Shown here one piece after another: positions 45,361 through 52,787 of a stretch of 57,339 nucleotides of DNA (position 1 is its first letter; each line of letters opens with the position of its first letter). Source of the stretch: Lachnospiraceae bacterium. Lineage in GTDB: Bacteria; Bacillota; Clostridia; Lachnospirales; Lachnospiraceae. Location: positions 1 to 57,339 of the forward strand of contig JALEJB010000228.1 of the NCBI GenBank assembly GCA_022768825.1. Direction: 5' to 3'. Below the pieces are notes generated by a model. That model ran no database searches, was not told the origin of the DNA, and saw only the letters and a program-made list of their open reading frames with translations. The translations under genes were made by a program, and so were the position numbers.

Positions 45361-45807
45361 ATGCGTTTTGTAATACAGAAAGTTTCCGGTGCATCTGTCA
45401 CTGTGGAAGAAAAAGTGATCGGTCAAATCGAAAAAGGATTTCTTGTTTTGATCGGTATTGCAGAGGATGATACAACAGCTATCGCTGATAAAATGATAAA
45501 AAAAATGCTGGGGCTTCGCATCTTTCAGGATGAGAATGGGAAGACGAACCTGTCGCTTCGGGATGTCAATGGAAGCTTGCTTCTTGTCAGTCAGTTTACG
45601 TTATATGCAGACTGTAAAAAAGGAAATCGGCCTTCTTTTACCAAAGCCGGAAATCCCACACTTGCCAATGATCTGTATGAGTATATCATAGCGGAATGTC
45701 AGAAAGAATTTCCGGTACAGACCGGAGCATTTGGCGCAGATATGCAGGTAAGCCTGGTCAACGAAGGACCGTTTACAATTATTCTGGATTCGGCAGAAAT
45801 CTGCTAA
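45361..45807 (+). CDS. dtd: D-aminoacyl-tRNA deacylase
   Basis: 148 residues, full-length DTD. 'MRFVIQKVSGASVTVEEK' at the N terminus, the active-site 'LLLVSQFTLYADCKKGNRPSF' region with SQxT, and 'QTGAFGADMQVSLVNEGPFT' holding the GP motif. It frees tRNAs charged with D-amino acids and Gly-tRNA(Ala). CAGGAG lies before the ATG. The 62 bases to the end of the xerS-like gene are unremarkable. Confidence 0.97.
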   Translation: MRFVIQKVSGASVTVEEKVIGQIEKGFLVLIGIAEDDTTAIADKMIKKMLGLRIFQDENGKTNLSLRDVNGSLLLVSQFTLYADCKKGNRPSFTKAGNPTLANDLYEYIIAECQKEFPVQTGAFGADMQVSLVNEGPFTIILDSAEIC

Positions 45808-45869
45808 AAAAAGGATGCGCATTTGCATACATGGTAGATGTTGCGCTGCAACCGTTCTCAGTTATTATA

Positions 45870-46937
45870 TTATTTGTCATGATCTTTTTTATATAATTCC
45901 ACCCGTGCGGCCATGCGACGATGATCTTCCTCCATGGCCGCATAATGTTTGGCTGTCGTATTGATATCTTTATGACCGAGAACGTCACTAACTAGACGGA
46001 TATCACCGGTATCACGATACAATTCGGTGCCATAGGTACTTCGCATCTTATGGGGCGAGATTTTCTTACCCGGAGCAGCCTGAATGGCAAATTTCTTGAC
46101 CATCGCTTCAATTGCCCGGACACTTAGCCGATTTTTCTTTTGTGAGATAAATAATGCCTTTTCGTCTGAATCCGGTCCGAGCAGGAGAGGGCGCTCATTT
46201 TCAACATAGTTGGAGATTGCCATCAGCACATCATCATTAAAATACAGATGTGCTTCCGATCCACCTTTCCGTACGATTCGGATCGAGTTATCGTGATAAT
46301 TCATATCATCCAAATCTAATCCGGCACATTCCGATACACGAATACCGGTATTTAAGAGCAAAGTGATGATCGCAGTATCTCTTAACTGGGTACGTTCGCA
46401 GCTTTTCCGTTGGTGTTCGGACGTCGTTAAATTCGTTTTTGAAACAACATTGATGATTTCATGGACTTCATCCCGATCTAATCGAATGATGTCTTTCTTC
46501 GGCATTTTCTTGCGTTTTGCAGCTCCAAGCGTCGGATCATTGCTTAAGTAATGATTCAGGCATCCATGGGCAAAAAAACCGCGTAACGGCGCCATACGAC
46601 GTGCAATGGCACGTTCTTCGTTATTATGGTATTCACCTTCATCATTCAATGAAAGGAACTTCTGATAATCATTGATATCGCTGAAGTTAAGCTGTTCTAA
46701 AATTTCAATCGGAATATCCTTGACTGCAGTATTTTTTAACAACGGATTTTTCTCTTTTAAAAACCGGAAAAAGGTAAGCAGATCGTATGTATATGCAATG
46801 ACTGTATTGATCTGTGAAGTCAATTCTTTATCATCCAGATAAGGAATCACATATGGTGGAAGTTCTTTTTCCAGTTCCCGTAGTTTTTTCTTGCGATTCA
46901 ATTGTTTTTCTTTGTAAAACTGTGATTCAATTCCCAT
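45870..46937 (-). CDS. XerS-like tyrosine recombinase
   Basis: 355 residues from the ATG at 46937 (GGAGGAAATATTCT upstream); a longer frame to 47009 is rejected. The catalytic domain has Arg in 'NTGIRVSECAGLDL', His-x-x-Arg in 'PHKMRSTYG' and His in 'LGHKDINTTAKHY', with the final Tyr also in the last motif. The N-terminal arm-like part ('LPPYVIPYLDDK', 'LLTFFRFLKE', 'IPIEILEQL') resembles streptococcal XerS, which is 356 residues, more than XerC/XerD of about 300. A chromosomal dimer resolution role is therefore plausible; a degraded phage integrase is the alternative, but no phage genes are close. Own promoter and 165-base leader. Confidence 0.82.
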   Translation of the reverse strand: MGIESQFYKEKQLNRKKKLRELEKELPPYVIPYLDDKELTSQINTVIAYTYDLLTFFRFLKEKNPLLKNTAVKDIPIEILEQLNFSDINDYQKFLSLNDEGEYHNNEERAIARRMAPLRGFFAHGCLNHYLSNDPTLGAAKRKKMPKKDIIRLDRDEVHEIINVVSKTNLTTSEHQRKSCERTQLRDTAIITLLLNTGIRVSECAGLDLDDMNYHDNSIRIVRKGGSEAHLYFNDDVLMAISNYVENERPLLLGPDSDEKALFISQKKNRLSVRAIEAMVKKFAIQAAPGKKISPHKMRSTYGTELYRDTGDIRLVSDVLGHKDINTTAKHYAAMEEDHRRMAARVELYKKDHDK

Positions 46938-46997
46938 AGAATATTTCCTCCAAATATCAGGTTTAAAAATGTCGATATGATCATATAAATTACGCTT

Positions 46998-47032
46998 GAA
47001 AAACCCCAATACCTGATTTTACAAGGTTTTTC
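46998..47032. repeat. Inverted repeat in the xerS-like leader
   Basis: GAAAAACC (46998-47005) / GGTTTTTC (47025-47032) with 19 bases between. ATCAGGT (46956-46962) and ACCTGAT (47011-47017) form a second, mutually exclusive pairing. Could be a leader switch or a recombinase binding site; both are inference. Confidence 0.4.
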
Positions 47033-47109
47033 TGTATATTTTATCATTAAATATCACACTGCTTGCACGACGTTAAATTGAGATTTATCGCTGTGCTATA
47101 TACAAGAAC

Positions 47110-47138
47110 ATTATCACACTATCCCATATTTTTGTCAA
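47110..47138 (-). promoter_or_regulatory. Promoter of the XerS-like gene
   Basis: Minus-strand TTGACA (47138-47133), 17-bp spacer, GATAAT (47115-47110). It predicts an untranslated leader of about 165 bases. Confidence 0.65.
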
Positions 47139-47199
47139 GAAACTTTTCAGGAAATGTGATGTTCGACCTGTATGATGCAAAGAAGTTTGTACGCTCACT

Positions 47200-47238
47200 G
47201 AGATAAAATAAGGGATGCGACTCAAAGAATCGCACCCC
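47200..47238 (-). terminator. Terminator after the cytidylate kinase-like gene
   Basis: On the minus strand GGGGTGCGA (47238-47230) pairs with TCGCATCCC (47220-47212), one mismatch, followed by TTATTTTAT. The other bases of the 46938-47306 gap hold the leader and promoter of the XerS-like gene. Confidence 0.65.
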
Positions 47239-47306
47239 GGCACTTGATCTGCAAATTATGAAATTGTTCCGCTTCAAGCCAAACGTACGTGAAGCCTGGC
47301 ACACAG

Positions 47307-47930
47307 TTATTCTGTCAGTCCTGCAAATTTCAAGATCATATCTACACAGCCATCAATACCTATTTTTTCGATGTTTAAGGAGATGTCATAGCTTCGGGAA
47401 TCCCCCCATTTTTTATTTGTATAGAAATTATAATAATTTGCGCGTTGTTTATCCGTACGATGAATCAGATCCTTTGCTTTTGTTTCCGGAATATTTAAAT
47501 CACGGCTGACTCTTTCGATTCGGTAAGGCTTGCTTGCGAATATAAAAATCTTTACAAGACAATCCAGTTCCGATAATGCATAGTCTGCACATCGTCCGAC
47601 GATGACACAAGAACCTTCTGCAGCAATTTTTTTGATGGAATCAAATTGTGCTAAAAATACCTTCTGACTTAAAGGCATATCCATATAAGCATTATTATGG
47701 ATATTTCCAAAGGAATATGTATCTGTCACCAGCGAATATAAAAAACTGCTTGTGGGTTTCTCATCCTGCAAATGGAAAATCTCTTCACACAATCCACTCT
47801 CGGAAGCTGCTCTTGACAAAAGCTCTTTATCATAAAATGGAATATCTAACCGTTTTGCCAGTGCCTCTCCTACATCTTTTCCCCCACTTCCAAATTCTCG
47901 TCCGATCGTAAAAATAACCTTTTTATCCAT
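47307..47930 (-). CDS. Cytidylate kinase-like family protein
   Basis: 207 residues. P-loop 'IGREFGSGGKDVGEALAKRL' and 'IPFYDKELLSRAA' at the N terminus, then 'SCVIVGRCADYAL' and the lid-like 'RTDKQRANYYNFYT'. These AAA-type kinases (Pfam cytidylate kinase-like family) are common and often multiple in Clostridia. They are distinct from the essential Cmk and their substrate is unknown. A hairpin lies right at the likely transcript start. It forms a single-gene unit. Confidence 0.88.
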   Translation of the reverse strand: MDKKVIFTIGREFGSGGKDVGEALAKRLDIPFYDKELLSRAASESGLCEEIFHLQDEKPTSSFLYSLVTDTYSFGNIHNNAYMDMPLSQKVFLAQFDSIKKIAAEGSCVIVGRCADYALSELDCLVKIFIFASKPYRIERVSRDLNIPETKAKDLIHRTDKQRANYYNFYTNKKWGDSRSYDISLNIEKIGIDGCVDMILKFAGLTE

Positions 47931-47975
47931 AAAAACACACCCTTTCTACATAATTAAAACTAGTATTTAAATGTA

Positions 47976-48006
47976 AAAATCCAGAGGAAGAAGTACAATC
48001 CTCTGG
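47976..48006 (-). terminator. Terminator-like hairpin at the start of the cytidylate kinase-like transcript
   Basis: Minus strand CCAGAGGA (48006-47999) / TCCTCTGG (47988-47981) followed by ATTTTTAC. A TATACT -10 box (48016-48011) would start RNA almost exactly at the hairpin, so it is either a 5' stabiliser, an early attenuator or a second terminator for rluD. Confidence 0.55.
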
Positions 48007-48075
48007 ACATAGTATAACATAATGTAAGAATTTTGTATAGTTTGCGCAGAAATTTTCTGACTATTTCAAGCATTA

Positions 48076-48102
48076 AATATGGAATAAAGTGGGCAAGCCC
48101 AC
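48076..48102 (-). terminator. Terminator of the sepF-lspA-rluD operon
   Basis: Minus strand GTGGGC (48102-48097), TT loop, GCCCAC (48094-48089), followed by TTTATTCC, 18 bases after the rluD stop. Confidence 0.65.
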
Positions 48103-48120
48103 ATCAACTCCCCCATCCCC

Positions 48121-49071
48121 TCAATCCTGAGGGGCTTGAACACTTTGCAATCGCAGATTTTTTAACAATTTTTCGAAATATTCCGGCAGTGGCGCCTCCA
48201 CATGAATCGTCTCACCGCTTGTGGGATGAATGAAGGTCAGGCAATATGCATGTAAGGTCTGACCCTGTAAATGAAATTTGCCACCTGCATTTTTACCACC
48301 GTAAATTTCATCTCCGAGTAATGGATGTCCGATGCTTGCCAGATGAACGCGGATCTGATGGGTTCTGCCCGTCTCCAGCGTAAATTCCACATATGTGTAG
48401 TTGCCAAAACGCTCCAAAACCCGGTAATGCGTGATGGCCGGTTTCCCATTTTGCTCATTGATCGCCATTTTTTTGCGGTCCTTTGGATCGCGACCAATCG
48501 CACCTTCTATCGTACCACTGTCCTCTTTCAGATTGCCGATCACAATACCAAGATATTTGCGGTTGCAGGAATGATTCTTAATCTGCTCGGCAATGTGGAC
48601 ATGGGAATGATCATTTTTGCAGATGATCAGCGATCCGGTCGTGTCCTTATCGATGCGATGAACGATACCCGGTCGGATGCTGCCGTTGATCCCGCTTAAG
48701 TCATGCTTGCAGTGATACATGATTGCATTTACAAGTGTCCCGCTGTAATGTCCCGCAGAAGGATGTACCACCATATTCTTGGGCTTATTGACTACAAGCA
48801 GATCCCTATCTTCATATAAGATATCCAACGGAATATCTTCGGCAAGAATTTCAATACTCTTCGCTTCCGGCTGGACAACCGTCACGATATCGCCTTCTGA
48901 CATCCGATAGCTGGCTTTCAATGCTTTTCCGTCAATGGTTACATTGCCATCTTTAATGATTTTTTGAAAATAACTTCTCGATTGATCCGGATAAATTAAC
49001 GCCAGATATTTATCCAGACGTTCTCCTTCATGTTCAATTTCAACTTCAAGATCGATAACTGTCTGATTCAT
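48121..49071 (-). CDS. rluD: RluD-like 23S rRNA pseudouridine synthase (RluA family)
   Basis: 316 residues. S4 domain at the N terminus ('GERLDKYLALIYPDQSRS'), catalytic core with 'NKPKNMVVHPSAGH', catalytic Asp in 'HRIDKDTTGS' and 'TGRTHQIRVHLASIGHP'. The gene follows lspA after five bases as ylyB follows lspA in Bacillus, which supports RluD-type assignment. Targets are the three helix 69 uridines in E. coli; not verified here. No strong ribosome binding site is visible, so it may depend on coupling to lspA. Confidence 0.92.
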   Translation of the reverse strand: MNQTVIDLEVEIEHEGERLDKYLALIYPDQSRSYFQKIIKDGNVTIDGKALKASYRMSEGDIVTVVQPEAKSIEILAEDIPLDILYEDRDLLVVNKPKNMVVHPSAGHYSGTLVNAIMYHCKHDLSGINGSIRPGIVHRIDKDTTGSLIICKNDHSHVHIAEQIKNHSCNRKYLGIVIGNLKEDSGTIEGAIGRDPKDRKKMAINEQNGKPAITHYRVLERFGNYTYVEFTLETGRTHQIRVHLASIGHPLLGDEIYGGKNAGGKFHLQGQTLHAYCLTFIHPTSGETIHVEAPLPEYFEKLLKNLRLQSVQAPQD

Positions 49072-49076
49072 AGCAA

Positions 49077-49628
49077 TTAAATTTTCTTCTCTTCATTCTT
49101 TTTCGTGTGCCATGGAAAAATATCACTGTAGATCATTTCAAGATCTTCTTCCTTATAATAAAATAAGAAACAAATGATCAGGCAAAACACGGAAACAGTT
49201 ACATAAATATCCGCAACGTTAAAAATGGGAAAATTGATCAATCGGAAATAGAAAAAATCAATGACAAAATCCTGACGGAGCCGATCGATCATATTTCCGA
49301 TTGCGCCGGCTTCGATCACCATACAGATGACACGAAGCGCATGATATTTTCTTTCTGCCGGCAGTTTGAAATACACATACAAAATGAATCCGATCATAAC
49401 AATCGTGATCAATAAAAATAATACTTTCCCTCCCTGCATGATTCCGAATGCAGCACCTGTGTTTTCCAGATAGCGAAGTTCAAAAACATCCTTTAAGATC
49501 ACAAAAGGACCATCTTCTTTTAAACTGCAAACAGCAAAATATTTGGTGATTTGATCAATAAACACAAGTATTGCAACAAAAAACATAAATATAAAAGCTT
49601 GTTTTAATTTATTCGACTTTGTTTTCAT
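49077..49628 (-). CDS. lspA: Lipoprotein signal peptidase
   Basis: 183 residues with four membrane segments. Catalytic Asp residues are in 'GNMIDRLRQ' and 'FNVADIYVTV', and 'RYLENTGAAFGI' holds the conserved Asn. It cleaves signal peptides of prolipoproteins in the cytoplasmic membrane. The C-terminal 'KEEDLEMIYSD' tail is an extension rich in charged residues. In the leftward operon between aroB and rluD. Confidence 0.96.
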   Translation of the reverse strand: MKTKSNKLKQAFIFMFFVAILVFIDQITKYFAVCSLKEDGPFVILKDVFELRYLENTGAAFGIMQGGKVLFLLITIVMIGFILYVYFKLPAERKYHALRVICMVIEAGAIGNMIDRLRQDFVIDFFYFRLINFPIFNVADIYVTVSVFCLIICFLFYYKEEDLEMIYSDIFPWHTKKNEEKKI

Positions 49629-49649
49629 GTCAAGTATTCTCTCTTCATC

Positions 49650-50747
49650 TTAGTTTAATACATAATCAATGGCTTCGAGCAGGTCCGCATCAGTCAGTGA
49701 CAGATCCGAATAGGCATTGCCGATCTCTTTCAATAACGTAAATTTGATCTGATTTCCAATCATTTTTTTGTCGGATTTGGTTGTCTGTAAAATCTCGTGT
49801 TTATCATATCCCTGAATGCGGATCGGCAGATCATACAAGCGGATCGTCTGCTCAATATCAAGCAGTTCTTCTTTTGTAATACATCCCTTTTTACAAGACA
49901 AATATGCTGCCGCAACCATTCCGAGTGCCACACATTGTCCGTGATACAGACCAAAATCAGAAAGCTTCTCAATTGCATGACCGATCGTATGACCGAAATT
50001 TAACAGTGCTCTCTCTCCTTTTTCTTTCGGGTCATTTTCGACAACGACACGTTTGATATTGCAGCCGATATTCAATAGCTCAATCATCGTTTCCGGATTT
50101 TTTTCTTTGATCTCATTGCTATAATCGCGGATATATTCATAATATGCCTTGTCTTTGATCAATCCATGCTTGATCTCCTCCGCCATTCCATTTGCAAACT
50201 GTTCCTTCGGTAGTGTGTCAAATACTTCCATGTTCATATACACAAGCTTTGGCTGGAAAAAAGCTCCTACCATGTTTTTATACTGCTGAAAATCGACGCC
50301 GGTCTTACCTCCGATCGAAGAATCCACCTGCGCAAGTAACGATGTCGGCACCTGAACAAAGTCAATTCCACGCAGATAGGTCGCTGCGGTAAATCCGGTA
50401 AGGTCTCCCACTACTCCGCCGCCCAGTGCGATCAGAAAATCATGACGGTCAAAATGGTTTAAAATCAAATGCTCATATAATTTCTGCACAGTGTCTATAT
50501 TTTTACTTTGTTCTCCGGCAGGAAAAACAAAGGTTTCGACAATCGGATATGCATTTTCTAAGATTTCTTTCAAATTATTAATGTATAAATTTGCCACGTT
50601 GGAATCAGATACGATGCATACTTTCTTGCTTTTATCCTCTCCAACTGCCTTTTCAAGCTGTGAAGTCAGCAAGGAGAAGTCTGTTGTAAGTATTATATGA
50701 TAGCATTCTCTGCCTTCGTAATGTACGGTTAGATCTTTTGTGCTCAT
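49650..50747 (-). CDS. aroB: 3-dehydroquinate synthase
   Basis: 365 residues. NAD-binding 'ALGGGVVGDLTGFTAATYLRG' features, 'QVPTSLLAQVDSSIGGKTGVD' and zinc ligands in 'FGHTIGHAIE' and 'YHGQCVALGM'. It makes 3-dehydroquinate in the shikimate pathway. The gene is isolated from other aro genes and stands between ylmH and lspA, where Bacillus has divIVA and ileS. The start at 50747 has GGAGGCTATC upstream. Confidence 0.96.
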   Translation of the reverse strand: MSTKDLTVHYEGRECYHIILTTDFSLLTSQLEKAVGEDKSKKVCIVSDSNVANLYINNLKEILENAYPIVETFVFPAGEQSKNIDTVQKLYEHLILNHFDRHDFLIALGGGVVGDLTGFTAATYLRGIDFVQVPTSLLAQVDSSIGGKTGVDFQQYKNMVGAFFQPKLVYMNMEVFDTLPKEQFANGMAEEIKHGLIKDKAYYEYIRDYSNEIKEKNPETMIELLNIGCNIKRVVVENDPKEKGERALLNFGHTIGHAIEKLSDFGLYHGQCVALGMVAAAYLSCKKGCITKEELLDIEQTIRLYDLPIRIQGYDKHEILQTTKSDKKMIGNQIKFTLLKEIGNAYSDLSLTDADLLEAIDYVLN

Positions 50748-50761
50748 GATAGCCTCCTTCT

Positions 50762-51541
50762 TTAGATAAACGATTCATAACCAATTTTGGTACGGTCTTT
50801 TTTCGTTGTGCCCAGTACTCCGCTAAAACGTATTTTGCCAAAGCCTCTGATGCTGATCTGATCATTTTCTTTGCATTCGTAGGTGTGATTCTGACATTCC
50901 TGTCCATTGATAAAGATTTTTCCTTCTATGATCAGCTTCATCGCATTCGATCGTGACAGCCTCGTGATACCTGCAATCACTGCATCCAAACGATTGGATG
51001 AAATGACGGTCTCATGATATTCCAAACGGGGTTGATAGCCTTTTGCGTTCGTCTCCACAGACAATGTCACCATCGTATGCCTGATACTTGTCAGCTCCTG
51101 CATGATATAATCGACCATACTCTCTTCAACAAATACAAGCAGATCCTCATCATTGGCAATGATATCTCCCAGCTTGCCGCGGTTGATCCCCAGGCTCATG
51201 AGTGCTCCCAGAATATCTCTGTGACCAATTTTTTCTGCAAACTTCGGATACAACGGTTGTATGCGGATACAACAAATCGGAAATGCTTCTGCTTGTGACA
51301 TTTTTTTATCTGAATAAAATACAAGAGCATCAGTCGGAACAAATGCTGCCAATTGACGCTCTGCAAATTCATAACCTCCGGCTAAGCGAACTTCTGTAGC
51401 CAGCTTATTTTTTACCTGAAACAGTATATTCTGTTCATGAAGAGATAAAAAGTCGGAATATGTAACATAACCTCTCTGATTGGCCTGTCTTGACAAATCC
51501 TCAAATCGTTTCATCAATCTGTCAGGTGAAGTAGTATTCAT
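50762..51541 (-). CDS. ylmH: RNA-binding S4 domain protein YlmH
   Basis: 259 residues. N-terminal YlmH-type domain ('QRGYVTYSDFLSLHEQ' region and 'ALMSLGINRGKLGDI') and a C-terminal S4 domain ('AGITRLSRSNAMKLI' and 'KGFGKIRF'-like). In Bacillus YlmH binds the 50S-peptidyl-tRNA complex and has been reported to support alanine tailing together with RqcH; RqcH is encoded in this window at 12224. Co-located with sepF as in nearly all Firmicutes. Confidence 0.92.
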   Translation of the reverse strand: MNTTSPDRLMKRFEDLSRQANQRGYVTYSDFLSLHEQNILFQVKNKLATEVRLAGGYEFAERQLAAFVPTDALVFYSDKKMSQAEAFPICCIRIQPLYPKFAEKIGHRDILGALMSLGINRGKLGDIIANDEDLLVFVEESMVDYIMQELTSIRHTMVTLSVETNAKGYQPRLEYHETVISSNRLDAVIAGITRLSRSNAMKLIIEGKIFINGQECQNHTYECKENDQISIRGFGKIRFSGVLGTTKKDRTKIGYESFI

Positions 51542-51564
51542 ATTTTCCTCTTATCCTATTAAAA

Positions 51565-52065
51565 TTAAAAACTGAATGAATCTACAAGATTCTGAATGTC
51601 ACCTGAAATCTCAACATTCTCAGGTGTAATAATAAATATAAAATTTGATATTTTCTGCAAATTGCCGTTCATTGCAAAGCAGGAACCGGAAGTGAAATCA
51701 ATGATACGCTGTGCGATATCTACATCCAGTCCTTCGACGTTGAGTACGACTGTCTGATTTGCCAAAAGTGTCTCCGTAATCTCTCTGGCATCCTCGAAGG
51801 ATGTGGGTTTGATCACACATACTTCCATGCCGATATTCTGCGCTTTACGGGAAGACGAACGCATTGGTGTGATCTTGTTCGGACTCTTCTCCTTCGGACG
51901 TGCAAATGCAGTCGGTTCCGACTCTGCTTTTTTTGTGTCTGTCAATGAGGAAGCCTGCTGTTTCTTTGCCGGTTTTTCCTCTTCATAATCGTCATCATAA
52001 TCATCGTAATCTTCATCCTCAGAAGGAAGAAGCATTTTATTTAAAAATCCATCAAAAAATCCCAT
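51565..52065 (-). CDS. sepF: Cell division protein SepF
   Basis: 166 residues. The first 12 residues ('MGFFDGFLNKML') form the amphipathic membrane-binding helix. An acidic linker with 'YDDYDDDYEEE' (about 20-55) precedes the SepF domain (about 80-166) with 'FEDAREITETLLANQTV' and 'RIIDFTSGSCFAMNG'. SepF tethers FtsZ to the membrane and forms rings. Between yggS and ylmH in the operon, the standard place. Confidence 0.95.
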   Translation of the reverse strand: MGFFDGFLNKMLLPSEDEDYDDYDDDYEEEKPAKKQQASSLTDTKKAESEPTAFARPKEKSPNKITPMRSSSRKAQNIGMEVCVIKPTSFEDAREITETLLANQTVVLNVEGLDVDIAQRIIDFTSGSCFAMNGNLQKISNFIFIITPENVEISGDIQNLVDSFSF

Positions 52066-52081
52066 GACTTTTCACTCCCTG

Positions 52082-52774
52082 CTAGATATTATAATTTCGT
52101 GCTCCGAATATGCCGGTGCCGACACGTACGATGGTCGCGCCTTCTTCAATGGCAACCTCATAATCATTTGTCATGCCCATTGACAGCACATCCATAGTTA
52201 CATTATCAATGTTTTTGTTTTTGATGTCAACAGATAATTGCTTGATTTCACGGAAATAAAGACGATTGTCTTCCGGATCATCCACAAACGGTGCAATCGT
52301 CATTAAGCCTTGTATCGTCAGGTTCGGCAGTTCAGCGATCTCTTCTACAAGCTGGATGGTATCTTCTTTGGCAATTCCGAATTTGCTCTCCTCTTTTGCA
52401 ATATTGACCTCAATTAAAATCGGAACGGTGATATTTTGCTTCTGCGCCTGTAAACTGATTTCCTGTGCCAGACGGTAGGAATCAACGGAATGGATCAAAG
52501 CTGCTTTTCCGACGACCTGTTTTACCTTATTGCGCTGTAAATGTCCGATCATGTGCCATCGGATATCCTGTGGCAGCTCCTCATATTTCTGACAAAGCTC
52601 CTGTACTTTGTTTTCGCCAAAATCTCTTGCTCCGGCATCGTAGATCTCCTGCAGCATAGGAACCGGCTTGGTCTTGCTGACAGCGATCAGCGTAACCTCT
52701 GAAAGGTCGCGATTGGAACGCATACATGCCTGTTCGATATTGTTTTTTACCGCTTCATAATTGTCTTTTAACAT
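52082..52774 (-). CDS. yggS: YggS family pyridoxal phosphate homeostasis protein
   Basis: 231 residues from the ATG at 52774 ('MLKDNYEAVKNNIEQ'), with AGGAGATATAGAAAG upstream; the longer frame extends into the HlyD-like gene. 'VTLIAVSKTKPV' provides the PLP-binding Lys, followed by 'FGENKVQE' and 'WHMIGHLQRNK', then 'LSMGMTNDYEVAI' and 'VRVGTGIFG'. It is an alanine-racemase-like barrel without racemase activity that controls free PLP. ylmE in Bacillus. Confidence 0.94.
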   Translation of the reverse strand: MLKDNYEAVKNNIEQACMRSNRDLSEVTLIAVSKTKPVPMLQEIYDAGARDFGENKVQELCQKYEELPQDIRWHMIGHLQRNKVKQVVGKAALIHSVDSYRLAQEISLQAQKQNITVPILIEVNIAKEESKFGIAKEDTIQLVEEIAELPNLTIQGLMTIAPFVDDPEDNRLYFREIKQLSVDIKNKNIDNVTMDVLSMGMTNDYEVAIEEGATIVRVGTGIFGARNYNI

Positions 52775-52787
52775 CTTTCTATATCTC

